Shown here piece by piece: positions 9,289 through 19,300 of a stretch of DNA of 58,744 bases. The DNA is from Acinetobacter pecorum. Its GTDB lineage: Bacteria; Pseudomonadota; Gammaproteobacteria; Pseudomonadales; Moraxellaceae. Numbering within the stretch: position 1 is the stretch's first letter; each line of letters starts with the position of its first letter. Location of the stretch: assembly GCF_014837015.1 (NCBI RefSeq), contig NZ_JACSPT010000013.1, forward strand, positions 1 to 58,744, in the 5' to 3' direction. A program made the translations under genes and the position numbers. The notes below the pieces were generated by a model that did no database searches, had not been told where the DNA came from, and saw only the letters and a program-made list of their open reading frames with translations.

Positions 9289-9314
9289 ATACCGGCATTC
9301 TGCCGGTATTTTTA
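9289..9314 (+). terminator. Intrinsic terminator of acs
   Basis: Perfect nine-base stem ATACCGGCA (9289-9297) with TGCCGGTAT (9301-9309), a three-base loop, and a T-run after it. Confidence 0.9.
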
Positions 9315-9401
9315 TATCAGTCATAAGCTCTGCATGCTTTCGGATATAGGTCAGTACCCTGATCTGCTAAGCTGTTTCCATGCTGAACATGAGTTAAAAT
9401 A

Positions 9402-10583
9402 ATGAATGCACAATCCCCATATTTAAATCAGTCTCCTGTCGATATTGCCCAGAAACTTGCTGAAAATTTTGCTCTGACTGCCGCAGAGCGGGACAAACAG
9501 GGGGGTAATCCCAAAGCCGAGCGTGACCTGATTCGCCAGAGTGGCTTGCTTGGCCTGTCCATTCCAAAACAGTATGGCGGTCAGGAGGCAGATTGGCAGA
9601 CCATTTTTAAAACCATTCAAATTATGGCCCAAGTGGACAGTTCACTGGCGCATGTCTATGGCTTTCACCATTTGCTGATTGCGACCGTGCAATTATTTTC
9701 CCAAGCGGAACAATATGGCCCGTGGTTTGAACAGACGGCCCAAAATAATCTGTTCTGGGGTAATACTCTAAATCCGCTGGACCGTCGCACCACAGCCACA
9801 AAAGTTTCAGAAAACGAATATATTTTTCATGGAGATAAAAGCTTCTGCTCAGGTTCGATCGATTCAGATATGTTGCTGTGTTCAGGCTATAACGATGCCG
9901 GAAAATTGCTGATTGGTGTGATTCCTACCCAACGCAAAGGAGTAAGTTTTCTGGGCGACTGGAACAATATGGGCCAACGCCAGACCGACAGTGGTACCAG
10001 TCATTTTGAGCAGGTCAAAATTCATCAAAATGAACTGCTGTTAAATCCAGGCCCATTGAGTACGCCGTATTCCAGTCTACGGCCTTTGATTGCTCAACTG
10101 ATTTTCGTACATCTGTTTTTGGGCGTGGCAGAAGGGGCATTTGACGTCGCCAAACAGACCGTACAAACCCAAAAAGCCTGGTCCAAATCACTGGCAGACG
10201 ATGCGGTGAATGATCCTTTTATCCAGAAGCATTTCGCTGAGTTTTATGTACAACTAGAAGGGGTACGCTTACTGGCAGATAAAGCGGTTCAGGCTTTACA
10301 GGCAGCTTGGGAGCTTGGAAATGATTTAAGTGCCGAACAGCGCGGTGAAGTCTCGGTTGCCATTGCCACAGCTAAAATTGCCGCAACCAATACCTCTCTC
10401 TATATTACCCAGAATATTTTCCAGGTGATGGGTGCGCGGGCCACCACGGCCAAGCTCAATCTAGACCGCTTCTGGCGCAATGTCCGCACCCAGACCTTGC
10501 ATGATCCGATCGATTATAAATATCAGGAAGTGGGGGAATGGGTGTTGACCGGAAAAGTGCCTGATCCAAGCTTTTATTCCTGA
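9402..10583 (+). CDS. DszC/SfnC-like flavin-dependent oxidoreductase (acyl-CoA dehydrogenase fold)
   Basis: A 393-residue protein with the acyl-CoA dehydrogenase fold: a helical N-terminal domain (GLSIPKQYGG), a beta domain (FHGDKSFCSGSIDSDML) and a C-terminal helical bundle ending in FRNVRTQTLHDPIDYK-like sequence (here FWRNVRTQTLHDPIDY). The TLHDP ending and the lack of the usual catalytic glutamate context are more like DszC/SfnC-type monooxygenases of sulfur scavenging than beta-oxidation enzymes. The nearby sfnG and msuE genes support a role in organosulfur use with reduced flavin, but the substrate is inferred. It stands alone on its strand, with terminators on both sides. Confidence 0.75.
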   Translation: MNAQSPYLNQSPVDIAQKLAENFALTAAERDKQGGNPKAERDLIRQSGLLGLSIPKQYGGQEADWQTIFKTIQIMAQVDSSLAHVYGFHHLLIATVQLFSQAEQYGPWFEQTAQNNLFWGNTLNPLDRRTTATKVSENEYIFHGDKSFCSGSIDSDMLLCSGYNDAGKLLIGVIPTQRKGVSFLGDWNNMGQRQTDSGTSHFEQVKIHQNELLLNPGPLSTPYSSLRPLIAQLIFVHLFLGVAEGAFDVAKQTVQTQKAWSKSLADDAVNDPFIQKHFAEFYVQLEGVRLLADKAVQALQAAWELGNDLSAEQRGEVSVAIATAKIAATNTSLYITQNIFQVMGARATTAKLNLDRFWRNVRTQTLHDPIDYKYQEVGEWVLTGKVPDPSFYS

Positions 10584-10589
10584 TCTGAA

Positions 10590-10624
10590 AATAAAACAGC
10601 CTCTTTATCGGAGGCTGTTTTATT
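10590..10624. terminator. Bidirectional terminator between the DszC-like gene and phrB
   Basis: Fourteen-base perfect stem AATAAAACAGCCTC (10590-10603) and GAGGCTGTTTTATT (10611-10624) with a seven-base loop. A/T tracts on both sides let it serve both convergent genes. Confidence 0.9.
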
Positions 10625-10644
10625 CGGGATGAAAAAGTTTGGTT

Positions 10645-12054
10645 TTAAATTTGCTTAAACGCTTCAATCGCTCTTACACGAGAGGCTTTTAAATCCACAA
10701 TCGGTTTTGGATAATCCAGTGCAAGATCCGGATTTTTGGCATAGGGGTCATGAATGCTTTTGGCATCTAGATGCCCCAGTTCCGGCACCCAGCGGCGAAT
10801 ATAATCCCCATTCGGAGCAAACTTCTGTGACTGGCTGACTGGGTTAAAAATCCGGAAATAGGGCACGGCATCCATGCCGGTCGAAGCACACCATTGCCAG
10901 CCGCCATTGTTCGCCGCCAGATCACCATCAATCAGATGCTGCATGAACCAGCTTTCTCCCAAGCGCCAGTCTATCAGCAGGTTTTTACATAGAAACATCG
11001 CAGTGATCATGCGCACCCGGTTATGCATCCAGCCAGTGGCTCGCATTTGCCGTATACCGGCATCGACAATCGGAATTCCGGTTTGTCCTTGTTGCCAGGC
11101 AGCCAGATCTTCAGGTGCATTGCGCCACTGGATGTTATCGGTATTTTCCTTAAAAGGCCGATGTCTGGATACACGGGGAAAATCAAACAGGGTATGCAGA
11201 TAAAACTCGCGCCAGAGCAGTTCATCCAGCCAGGTCTGCTGACCGATATCATCAATCTGGAAATAGCCATCCTTAAACAGGGTCTGCATACATTGACGAA
11301 TCGAGAGAATACCGATATTCAGATACGGTGACAGGCGGCTGGTACCATCGACTGCAGGTAAATCACGCTCGGTTTTATAGTAAGCCATTTTCTCCCCGAT
11401 AAAATCATCGAGCAGCTCAAAGGCAGCTTGATCTTCTGCAGGCCAGAGCTGGGCAGCATGATCGACCTCATAATCAGCCACAAATTTTTGCAGATCAAAG
11501 CTGGTCAGCTGAGCGGGTAATTCAAACGGATCTTGAGGCTGAATGGCAGGATAGCAGCCCGGTATATTCTGAATCAGTCGTTCATAGCACTTTTTCTTGA
11601 ACGCGCTATAGACCTGATAGGGCTGATTGGACTGGTTACGGATACTGGTCAGTGGAAACAGGCTGCGATCATGATACAGCTCGACCCGGATCTGCTGCTG
11701 TTCCAGCATCTGCTGTACCTGTGCATCACGTTGCAGTTCATTCACGCCCACTTCAATATTGGCATGTAGCGTATCAATCTGCAGTTTTTGGCACAGGCTT
11801 CGCATTTCGGCAGGCAGGTCTTGCCATAAGGGAATATTTAAAGTGATTAATGGAATATTCAGCTGCGTTAACTGCTGCTTTAAGACGTCGAGGCGGCGCA
11901 GATAAAAATCGATTTTAATCCGGGCATCCTGATGCAGCTTCCATTGTTCGGGAGAGAGCACCACCACTGCTATACAGGTACCTTGCTGGGTGGCATGCCA
12001 GAGCGCGGCATGATCATGAATGCGGAGGTCTTGACGAAACCAGATCAATTGCAT
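10645..12054 (-). CDS. phrB: Deoxyribodipyrimidine photolyase (class I CPD type)
   Basis: This enzyme repairs UV-induced pyrimidine dimers with blue light, using FADH- and an antenna chromophore. The 469-residue protein has an N-terminal alpha/beta antenna domain (LIWFRQDLRIHDHAAL at the start) and a C-terminal FAD domain. FAD-binding and DNA-contact motifs include DGTSRLSPYLNIGILS, LDELLWREFYLH, WQQGQTGIPIVDAGIRQM, GWMHNRVRM and DGDLAANNGGWQW. The tryptophans of the electron-transfer chain are in these segments. It is a single gene flanked by the sulfur genes, with no sign of operon membership. Confidence 0.95.
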   Translation of the reverse strand: MQLIWFRQDLRIHDHAALWHATQQGTCIAVVVLSPEQWKLHQDARIKIDFYLRRLDVLKQQLTQLNIPLITLNIPLWQDLPAEMRSLCQKLQIDTLHANIEVGVNELQRDAQVQQMLEQQQIRVELYHDRSLFPLTSIRNQSNQPYQVYSAFKKKCYERLIQNIPGCYPAIQPQDPFELPAQLTSFDLQKFVADYEVDHAAQLWPAEDQAAFELLDDFIGEKMAYYKTERDLPAVDGTSRLSPYLNIGILSIRQCMQTLFKDGYFQIDDIGQQTWLDELLWREFYLHTLFDFPRVSRHRPFKENTDNIQWRNAPEDLAAWQQGQTGIPIVDAGIRQMRATGWMHNRVRMITAMFLCKNLLIDWRLGESWFMQHLIDGDLAANNGGWQWCASTGMDAVPYFRIFNPVSQSQKFAPNGDYIRRWVPELGHLDAKSIHDPYAKNPDLALDYPKPIVDLKASRVRAIEAFKQI

Positions 12055-12138
12055 TGTTAAAATTCTTGGAAAGTCGTTAGTGCGGAATTTTAAGGAATTG
12101 ATAGTTTTAAACCTAGCCAGACAATAATTTTATCACAT

Positions 12139-12169
12139 AAAAAAATCCCCCAAGCCGAGCCTTGAGGGA
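12139..12169 (-). terminator. Terminator of the msuE-sfnG transcript
   Basis: Read on the minus strand: TCCCTCAAG, six-base loop, CTTGGGGGA (one U-G wobble), then a T-run. It lies 32 bases after the sfnG stop. Confidence 0.75.
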
Positions 12170-12201
12170 GGGGGTGAATCTGCTGAGATTTATTGGAATA
12201 A

Positions 12202-13314
12202 TTATACGGGCTCAGCTTCTTCTTGCTGCACACGCGTTACCTGTTGTGCTTCAAGCTCACGGACCAAAGGCAATACCTTCTGGCCAAAATATTCGACTTC
12301 TTCAATAAAGTGCAAGAAGCCTGACAGAATCAAATCTACGCCCACTTTTTTCAGTTCGATAATCCGTTCAGCGATCTGCTGCGGTGTCCCGATCAGATTG
12401 GTGCGGAACCCGTCATTGTATTGCACCAGATCTTCAAAAGTTGATTTGGCCCAGTTGCCTTCGCCTTCCTGACTTGCTGCGCCCGCTTCACGGGTCGCTT
12501 CACCAAAGGATTTCACCGCATGCACATTGGCCTTGCTAATAATTTCCTGCAATACAGCCTGAGCTTCTTCTTCGCTATCCCGTGCAATCACAAAGGCATT
12601 TACACCAATTTTCACCGAGTGATTGTTGGCCTTGGCTTTTTCACGAATATCATCGATCTGTTTTTTCAGCTCTTCCGGGGTATTGCCATTGGTGAAGTAC
12701 CAGTCAGATACACGGGATGCCATATCACGTGCTGCCCGGGAACTGCCGCCCTGAAAGATTTCTATATGAGGCTTCTGCAATGGCTTAGGACTCAGGCTAT
12801 AGTCTTTGAATTGATAATATTTACCTTCAAAATTAAAGTTGTTCTGGGTCCAGACTCCTTTCAGGCTACGGATAAACTCTTCCGAACGGGCATAACGCTC
12901 GTCATGTTCCGGCCATTCTTCACCAATCGCATCAAACTCACCGCGGAACCAGCCACTGACCACATTGATCGCGATCCGGCCATTGCTCAGATGGTCAATC
13001 GTCGCCAGTTGTTTGGCGGCCAGTGCCGGCTTCCACGGACCCGGTAGAATCGCGGCAATGACTTTCAGGCGTTCAGTTTTGGCCAGAATGCCATGACTGA
13101 AGCTCACTGATTCATGCTGATTTTCTGCGTTATAGCCGGCAGTAAAACGGATCTGGGTCAGAGCATAATCAAAGCCTGCCTGTTCAGCCGTTTGTGCCAG
13201 ACGCACGTTATAATCATAGCTCCAGTCGGTGCGCTGCTCGATGTTACTGACCACCAGCCCACCACTGACATTCGGCACCCAATAGGCAAATACGATATTT
13301 TTATCATTCGACAT
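12202..13314 (-). CDS. sfnG: Dimethylsulfone monooxygenase, FMNH2-dependent
   Basis: SfnG oxidises dimethylsulfone to methanesulfinate using reduced flavin from a partner reductase, feeding sulfur-starved cells. The 370-residue protein belongs to the bacterial luciferase-like/SsuD group. The N-terminal FAYWVPNVSGGLVVSNIEQR and the segment FTAGYNAENQHESVSFSHG are typical of SfnG; IAINVVSGWFRGEFDAIGE and FQGGSSRAARDMASR follow the flavin monooxygenase pattern. The C-terminal acidic tail (QQEEAEPV) is unremarkable. It lies 24 bases downstream of msuE on the same strand, so the reductase and oxygenase are co-expressed. Confidence 0.92.
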   Translation of the reverse strand: MSNDKNIVFAYWVPNVSGGLVVSNIEQRTDWSYDYNVRLAQTAEQAGFDYALTQIRFTAGYNAENQHESVSFSHGILAKTERLKVIAAILPGPWKPALAAKQLATIDHLSNGRIAINVVSGWFRGEFDAIGEEWPEHDERYARSEEFIRSLKGVWTQNNFNFEGKYYQFKDYSLSPKPLQKPHIEIFQGGSSRAARDMASRVSDWYFTNGNTPEELKKQIDDIREKAKANNHSVKIGVNAFVIARDSEEEAQAVLQEIISKANVHAVKSFGEATREAGAASQEGEGNWAKSTFEDLVQYNDGFRTNLIGTPQQIAERIIELKKVGVDLILSGFLHFIEEVEYFGQKVLPLVRELEAQQVTRVQQEEAEPV

Positions 13315-13338
13315 GCTGATTACCCTCTGCGTGCATAT

Positions 13339-14073
13339 TTAAGCCACTTGAGCCTTTGGTGCTTTCTTGCTGTGTAAACGCGATTCTGCTGCATCCAGGC
13401 TAGGTACTACTGCAGATGGTAATACTTCTTCCTGTTCAATCTGCTTGTTAATGCCCAGATTTTGACTGGCCTGAATGCTTTTTTCTTTAATCACTTCAGC
13501 ACGCTGTCCTTTGGCAGGTGCCCATTCCAGAATAGGTAATGCTCGCGCCACAGCCAGGGTAATCCGGTCACGGAGCAATTCACTGTGAATGGTATATTCA
13601 GGGGTGAAATCGCGGTCGGTGGCATAAACACCAATCGGCAAAGTCTGCGCCTGAAAGAAGCTGAATAAAGGACGCAGTTGATGTTCAAGCACCAAGGCAT
13701 GACGGTCACTGCCGCCAGAAGCTGCTAACAATACTGGCACATCGACCAGTGCCGTTTGCTCGACAAAGTCAAAGAAATGCTTGAACAGGCCGGTAAATGA
13801 AGCGCGGTAAACCGGGGTGCCGACAATCAGCGCATCTGCGGCTTCTACGGCTGCCAGATCATCCTGAATGCGTTGTGGCAGTTGATTGCGGTAAACCGCA
13901 CCGCCTAGCAGTGAACCAATTTCGCTAAATTTAATGAAATGTACATTGATCGGTGTGGCTTCCCCCAGTTTATCCAGAATCGCCTGAACCAGGGCTTCGG
14001 TTTTTGAAGGATGATTTAAACCGCCAGATACGGCCACAATATTTAAGGGGTTTTGCGCATTAAAATTAGACAT
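13339..14073 (-). CDS. msuE: NADH-dependent FMN reductase of the organosulfur system
   Basis: It supplies FMNH2 to the two-component monooxygenase encoded next door (SfnG). The 244-residue protein has a flavodoxin-like fold: IVAVSGGLNHPSKTEAL (phosphate-binding loop), ADALIVGTPVYRASFTGLFKHFFDF, and PVLLAASGGSDRHALVLEHQLRPLF. This pattern fits the SsuE/MsuE family. The roughly 50-residue C-terminal extension (after WAPAKGQ) is polar and probably disordered. It is the first gene of the msuE-sfnG operon. A 9-bp inverted repeat sits 18 bases upstream of the start. Confidence 0.9.
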   Translation of the reverse strand: MSNFNAQNPLNIVAVSGGLNHPSKTEALVQAILDKLGEATPINVHFIKFSEIGSLLGGAVYRNQLPQRIQDDLAAVEAADALIVGTPVYRASFTGLFKHFFDFVEQTALVDVPVLLAASGGSDRHALVLEHQLRPLFSFFQAQTLPIGVYATDRDFTPEYTIHSELLRDRITLAVARALPILEWAPAKGQRAEVIKEKSIQASQNLGINKQIEQEEVLPSAVVPSLDAAESRLHSKKAPKAQVA

Positions 14074-14090
14074 ATTTAGAACCTGAAAAT

Positions 14091-14122
14091 AGGGTTAATC
14101 TCGGAATGTCCTTATTAACCCT
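14091..14122. promoter_or_regulatory. Inverted repeat in the msuE leader
   Basis: Perfect 9-bp arms AGGGTTAAT (14091-14099) and ATTAACCCT (14114-14122), 14 bases apart, lie just upstream of msuE. The position fits an operator or a leader hairpin. Nothing else is identified in the 378-bp gap 14074-14451, which is very AT-rich. Confidence 0.4.
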
Positions 14123-14451
14123 GATTCAGCGCAGGACTGTAAAATAACGAAAAGCTGAAAAGTTATCTGATTTTTTGATATACAAAAAAAGCCTGATTTA
14201 TAAGTAAAAAATATTTAATAAGTTTATGATATTTATGCTTATATTGAATAAATATAAGCTTTTTCAGTGAGGAATAAGACATATATAAAAAAGTGATGAG
14301 AATTAAATAATTATTGAAATAGTGCAAAAACGGGCAGTTTAAAAAGAAAAACTGCATATTATTTTAAAAATAATAGTGTCTTGCATATCCTTAAACCGGG
14401 TTGTGTGGTTAGAATAGGGCCTACCGTGCCAAGATCTTTCTCACGTTGCCT

Positions 14452-15102
14452 ATGAATATTTTAATCGTTGATGATCATCCACTATTTCGTCATGCCCTGA
14501 TTCAGGCTGTACGTTATAGTCTGCCACAAGCCCAGATTCATGAAACTGCGGCAGTCAATGAATTTTATGAACGTCTAGAAAATGGCCCTGAGCCTGATCT
14601 TGTGCTGCTGGACTTAAACCTGCCAGGCGCATCCGGGTTTTCTGCCTTGGTGCATGTTCGCGCACAATATCCGTCTTTACCGATTATCGTCGTGTCCGCG
14701 CATGAAGAAGTCAGCATCATCCAGCGTGCTATTGCGCATGGTGCGATGGGCTATATTCCTAAATCTGCCCACCCAAGCCATATTGGTGAAGCGATTCGTG
14801 AAGTACTGGAAGGTGAAATCTGGTTACCACCCAATCTGTCGGCCAATATGAACTTTGATCCGCGTGCTGCCGATGAAACGGCTTTGGCCGAGCGGATCCA
14901 GTCTTTGACACCGCAACAGTTCCGGGTGTTGATGATGGTAGCTGAAGGTTTATTAAACAAGCAGATTGCTTATGAACTGGATGTATCCGAAGCCACCATT
15001 AAAGCCCATGTTACGGCAATCTTCCGTAAGCTGGGTGTACAGAACCGGACGCAAGCAGTATTGGCCATTAATGCGCTGAATATTGAAGACCGCAAAATGT
15101 AA
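14452..15102 (+). CDS. crbR: LuxR-type response regulator of the acetate switch (CrbR/ErdR-like)
   Basis: A 216-residue regulator. Its receiver domain (residues ~1-120) has the acidic pocket IVDDHPLFR, the phospho-acceptor Asp in LVLLDLNLPGASGF, and the conserved Lys in GYIPKSA. The C-terminal LuxR/NarL DNA-binding domain (~150-212) has LTPQQFRVLMMVAEGLLNKQIAYELDVSEATIKAHV. In Vibrio and Pseudomonas, CrbR/ErdR-type proteins activate acs and acetate transport. Here it lies near acs, crbS and actP, so that role is likely. ATG 14452 is preferred over an in-frame TTG two codons upstream. It is transcribed away from msuE and ends at a strong terminator. Confidence 0.8.
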   Translation: MNILIVDDHPLFRHALIQAVRYSLPQAQIHETAAVNEFYERLENGPEPDLVLLDLNLPGASGFSALVHVRAQYPSLPIIVVSAHEEVSIIQRAIAHGAMGYIPKSAHPSHIGEAIREVLEGEIWLPPNLSANMNFDPRAADETALAERIQSLTPQQFRVLMMVAEGLLNKQIAYELDVSEATIKAHVTAIFRKLGVQNRTQAVLAINALNIEDRKM

Positions 15103-15124
15103 GCTTCTGCTATTTGAATTGAAG

Positions 15125-15150
15125 AAGACCTCATTGGAGGTCTTTTTTAT
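15125..15150 (+). terminator. Intrinsic terminator of crbR
   Basis: AAGACCTC (15125-15132) pairs with GAGGTCTT (15137-15144), followed by a T-run. Confidence 0.9.
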
Positions 15151-15181
15151 GGAAAAAATTAAGTGAAAAGATATGAATATG

Positions 15182-15943
15182 TTAGGCGATATAATCCTGT
15201 TTGCGAGTAAAATCATCACAAAACAGCGGATTTAAGGCACATTGCAGTTCATCAATCTGCTCTTCGGTGACATAACCTTTAGATTTCAGATATTCTGCCA
15301 CGCGATCATCACGCAGACTCAGGAAGGTCGCGTCATATACCCCCAGATCTACAAACAGTGCCGCGGTTTCCAGACTGTTGAAACGGTCCAGATAAACTTC
15401 ATTGTCATACATCAGGAAGATGTGATCGTCCGGTGCAGTCGGGTCAACATGTAAACGCTGCGCCAGCTCATGTGGGCAAGTTTTGATAAATAACAGATCG
15501 GACAGCTCGTCGAACTGGCTGGTATCCAGGCAATCTTCTTCATTTTTGACCTTGCCCAGCCAAGCTTTAAATACCAGTACTGCACCACCACGCAGTAGCA
15601 TGCTCCAGATCTGATGTCGGGTTGCTGCTGGGAGATCCCTAGCTTCAGCTTCAAGAGACTGAATTAATTTATCTTCCTGTTCAGCAATCTTTTCAAATAA
15701 ACCCAGACCTTGTGGCTTGTAGGCATAAGGTTCAAAGACATCAAAATGTAATTCATCAAAGACTTGCAGCGCCAGCGGGACTGCACTCTGATACAGCGTT
15801 TCCAGTGCCTGATACTGGACATCATTCAGCTTGCTGTATTTAAAAATCTGTGTCCAGTCAATGTTTGGCAATAAGGCATTGGCACCATATTGACGGTGAA
15901 ACTGCTGAGTCTGATTCAAGTCATGGTTTTGATCTATGTTCAT
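15182..15943 (-). CDS. Conserved-looking protein of unknown function
   Basis: 253 residues, soluble, acidic, with no signal peptide or membrane helix. I do not recognise the family. Visible features: a helix-rich middle (residues ~75-130), a hydrophobic patch around WSMLLRGGAVLVFKAWLGKVKNEEDC, and a C-terminal part with repeated acidic/aromatic segments (LFVDLGVYDATFLSLRDDRVAEYLKSKGY) that could be a small helical repeat. The ATG at 15943 has GGAG eight bases upstream, so the start is well supported. It sits convergent to crbR and downstream of a 416-bp non-coding gap, probably as a single-gene transcript. No function can be assigned. Confidence 0.75.
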   Translation of the reverse strand: MNIDQNHDLNQTQQFHRQYGANALLPNIDWTQIFKYSKLNDVQYQALETLYQSAVPLALQVFDELHFDVFEPYAYKPQGLGLFEKIAEQEDKLIQSLEAEARDLPAATRHQIWSMLLRGGAVLVFKAWLGKVKNEEDCLDTSQFDELSDLLFIKTCPHELAQRLHVDPTAPDDHIFLMYDNEVYLDRFNSLETAALFVDLGVYDATFLSLRDDRVAEYLKSKGYVTEEQIDELQCALNPLFCDDFTRKQDYIA

Positions 15944-16309
15944 GTGAAGAACTCCGATATACAGAAAAATAGATCAGCTGCCAAAGGAATCAAGGCATGT
16001 ATATGAGATGGAAACTGATCGTTTCTTTTCCTCTATTTTTAAAGCCAAGTGCAGGGGATAAAACATACGACTAAAGTTATAGGAATAAAAAATCGATCTT
16101 TAATTTTTATAAAAAACATCAGCATAAATAATTGTAACTAAGTGTACACATGACCATTAATACATTCGTCAGTTTTTGCCATAGTGAATTGAAAAATGAT
16201 CATTTTGGTCAATTTATTGAGCGATATTTTCGGAGTTTTTACTGCTTTTAGCACATTGGAATAAATTTTATGCAATTAAAGTAATTCTATGTAGCAGATG
16301 AGTATAAAA
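15944..16309. other. Non-coding gap upstream of the 253-residue gene
   Basis: An AT-rich stretch that should hold the promoter of the minus-strand gene at 15182-15943. I see no coding frame, RNA gene or repeat in it. Confidence 0.4.
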
Positions 16310-16340
16310 AATGCCCATTTCAGGAGCTGAAATGGGCATT
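16306..16340 (-). terminator. Terminator of crbS
   Basis: Perfect 14-base stem AATGCCCATTTCAG (16310-16323) and CTGAAATGGGCATT (16327-16340) with a three-base loop. On the minus strand it is followed by a T-run. Confidence 0.9.
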
Positions 16341-16359
16341 GATCGCGGTCAAAATCTGC

Positions 16360-19300
16360 TCAGGTGTCAGAAATTTTCAGTCCGGATAGCCAAGAACGTA
16401 ACGAGGCCGGTTTTAGCGGCTTTTTCAGCAGAACAATGTTCAGCTCTTTGAGACGCTGTGGCAGTTCCGGATCGGAATCGGCCGTAATCAGGGCGACCGG
16501 AATATCGCTACGACGATGTTCCAGAATAAAATCCAAACCAATTTTGTCTTGGTTAAGATGTTGATCTATCAACCAGACCTGAATATTCTCCTGTTCAATC
16601 AGCTGCTGTGCCTGTTCCGGTTCAGTAGCCTTGAAGACCTGATAGCCCCATTTACTTAATAAGGTGGACATGCCTTCGAGGATGGTTTCATCATTGTCCA
16701 GACACAGAATCCTAAAGGCTTTGCTCTTTAAAGGAACAGTCTGGATTGGTGCTGCCACAACTTTCGGTGCTTCAACCACAGGGACTTCAATCATAAAGCA
16801 GGAGCCTTTACCCAACTCGGAGAAGACATATACCGGATAGTCCAGCATGCTGGTCATACGCTGTACGATCGCCAAGCCTAAACCAAGACCCTGTTCACCC
16901 CAAGGTGAGGTATGGCCGCAACGCTCGAATTCCTGAAACAGCTTGATGCGCTGTTCTTCAGCAATCCCCGGTCCGGTATCCCAGACGCCAATGCGGATAT
17001 GATCTGGCTTGCTACCCGAACGTAACACGCCGACCACGACTTTACCTTTTGCGGTATAACGCAGGGCATTGCTGACAAAGTTCTGGATAATGCGGCGAAT
17101 CCATTGCGGATCGGTATCAATCCAGAACTGCGCATCATGCACACTGAACTGGATGCCACGCTGTGCAGCAATCGATTTGAACTGGAGTTCCAGATCGCGC
17201 AGCAGGTCATGCAGCGGATAAGCCTGACGTTTAGGCTGAATGGTGCCGCCTTCCAGTCGGGCAATGTCCAGTAGGGCCGACAGCATGCTTTCGGCACCAT
17301 GCAAGGCACGATCCAGTTGCTGCAAGGTCTTGCGGTCTTCGTCATTCTGTACACTTTGTTCAAGTGCGGTACTGAACAGTCGCGCAGCATGCATCGGCTG
17401 CAACAGGTCATGACTGGCGGCGGCAATGAAGCGGCTTTTTGACATATTGGCCTTATCTGCCTGTTCCCGTGCCAGTTGCTGCTCGGACAGGGCATCGGCG
17501 AGCTGCTGGGTACGGTCCTGAACCCGCGCTTCAAGTACGGCTTCATTTTCACGGAAAGCGGTAATATCGGCAAAAGTAGTAACGAAACCGCCCCCTTCAA
17601 TCGGATTACCGCGCATCTGAATCACCCGGCCATCTTTACGAATCCGTTCAAATTCATGGGCACTGCCGACCTGCATCCAGTGAATCCGCTTACGGACATG
17701 TTCTTCTACCGAACCCGGACCACATTCACCACGTTCAGCGTTATAACGGATCAGGTCGGCGATCGGACAGCCGACATAGACAATATCGGTAGGATAATCA
17801 AACAGTTTTAGATACTGATTGTTCCAGGCCACCAAACACATGTTTTCATCGACCACGCTGACCCCTTGGGTCATGTGATCAATCATGGTCATGATCAGGT
17901 TCTGGTTAAAACGTTGCCATTGTGAGGCCTGATCGAGAATATTGGCGACCTGACCCAAGGCCAGGCCATTGTTGACCATGGCGGTAGTAAGCAGAGTACG
18001 TGCTGACGCTGCCCCGATGGTTCCGGCCAGATACTGTTCGGTAAAACGCCACCACATACCATTGGCACTGCTGTTTTCATTCAGCTCAACGCTGTTTTGG
18101 GTACAGAACTGCTGGAAAGCACGTGTGGTTGGGCCTTCACCGGTAATCCGTTTGGCCAGGGTAATCAGGTCACCGACTTTTAAACGTGCGACATCCTGAT
18201 GGGAATAGCTGACCTCGGTAGAAGGACTCTGTGAGGGTAAGGGCTTGGTTTCATAATAGAAGAAACTTTCAGCCTGAATCTGCTCGGCCACACTTGGACG
18301 GAAAATACGGGAGATCCAGATATATAGCAGGGTGTTTAAACCCAGCGCCCACACCACCCCATGCGTCAGTGGGTCAAAAGATTCAAAACCGATCAGGGCT
18401 TCTGGTCGTAACCAGTTCCAGCCAAAAGGACCATGAGTGAGCAGGCTTTGGCTAAAGCCTTTATAGGCTTCAGGCAGGCTGCGCAAAATGGTTGGAAACA
18501 GCAAAGTATAGGCCCACAGGGCAAAACCAGTTAACAGTCCGGCATATACGCCCTGTTTACTGCCACCGCGCCAGTACAGGCCGCCAATCAGGGCAGGAGC
18601 GAATTGTGCCACCGCACTAAAGGCCAACAGACCAAAAACCGAGAGCTGATCAATATCATTGAAGAAGTTGAAAAACAGAAAGCCCATCAGCATTACACCC
18701 AGGATGCAGACCCGGCGGGTAAATTTCAGTACCAATGGTAAGCGCTTGTCATGCCGTGAAATCAGTTTTAAGCGCCATAATGCCGGCATAATCAGGTCAT
18801 TGCTGAGCATGATCGACAGGGCTACAGAAGACACCAGTAGCATGCCGGTAGAGGCAGAAAAACCGCCCAAGAAGGCTAATAAAGTGAGCCAGTCCTGGTT
18901 ATAGCTGAGTGGTAAAGACAGTACGGCTACATCCGGAATGGCCAGATATTGGGGTGCCGCATGCAATGCCCAGCTGGCAATTGGTATAATCGCCAGGGTT
19001 GTTAAAATCAAATAAATTGCGAACCAGCGCCGTGCACCGCGGATATGTTTTTCATCGCGCAGTTCCACCACCGCCACATGGAATTGGCGCGGCAGGCAGA
19101 TAATCGCCAGCGCCGCCAGCAGGGTTTGAATCCAGAAGCTTTGTGGTACGCCAAACAGTTGCACCTCACGAAAAGTGGTGCTGATATCATGACTGATCTG
19201 TGCCATATTTCCTGGTGCTTCAAACATGAAGAAACAGGCCACAGCCAGTAAGGCAAAGAGCTTTACAAACGACTCAAATGCTACGGCCAGCATCAGACCG

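Noticed and set aside
14074..14200. Sigma-54 promoter for msuE-sfnG, as in Pseudomonas sfn genes
   Set aside because: No TGGCAC-N5-TTGC-like -24/-12 pair is visible on the minus strand.
14163..14357. A 64-residue minus-strand frame rich in Phe, Leu, Ile, Lys and Tyr
   Set aside because: Composition is explained by the AT-rich gap; no ribosome-binding site and no recognisable pattern.
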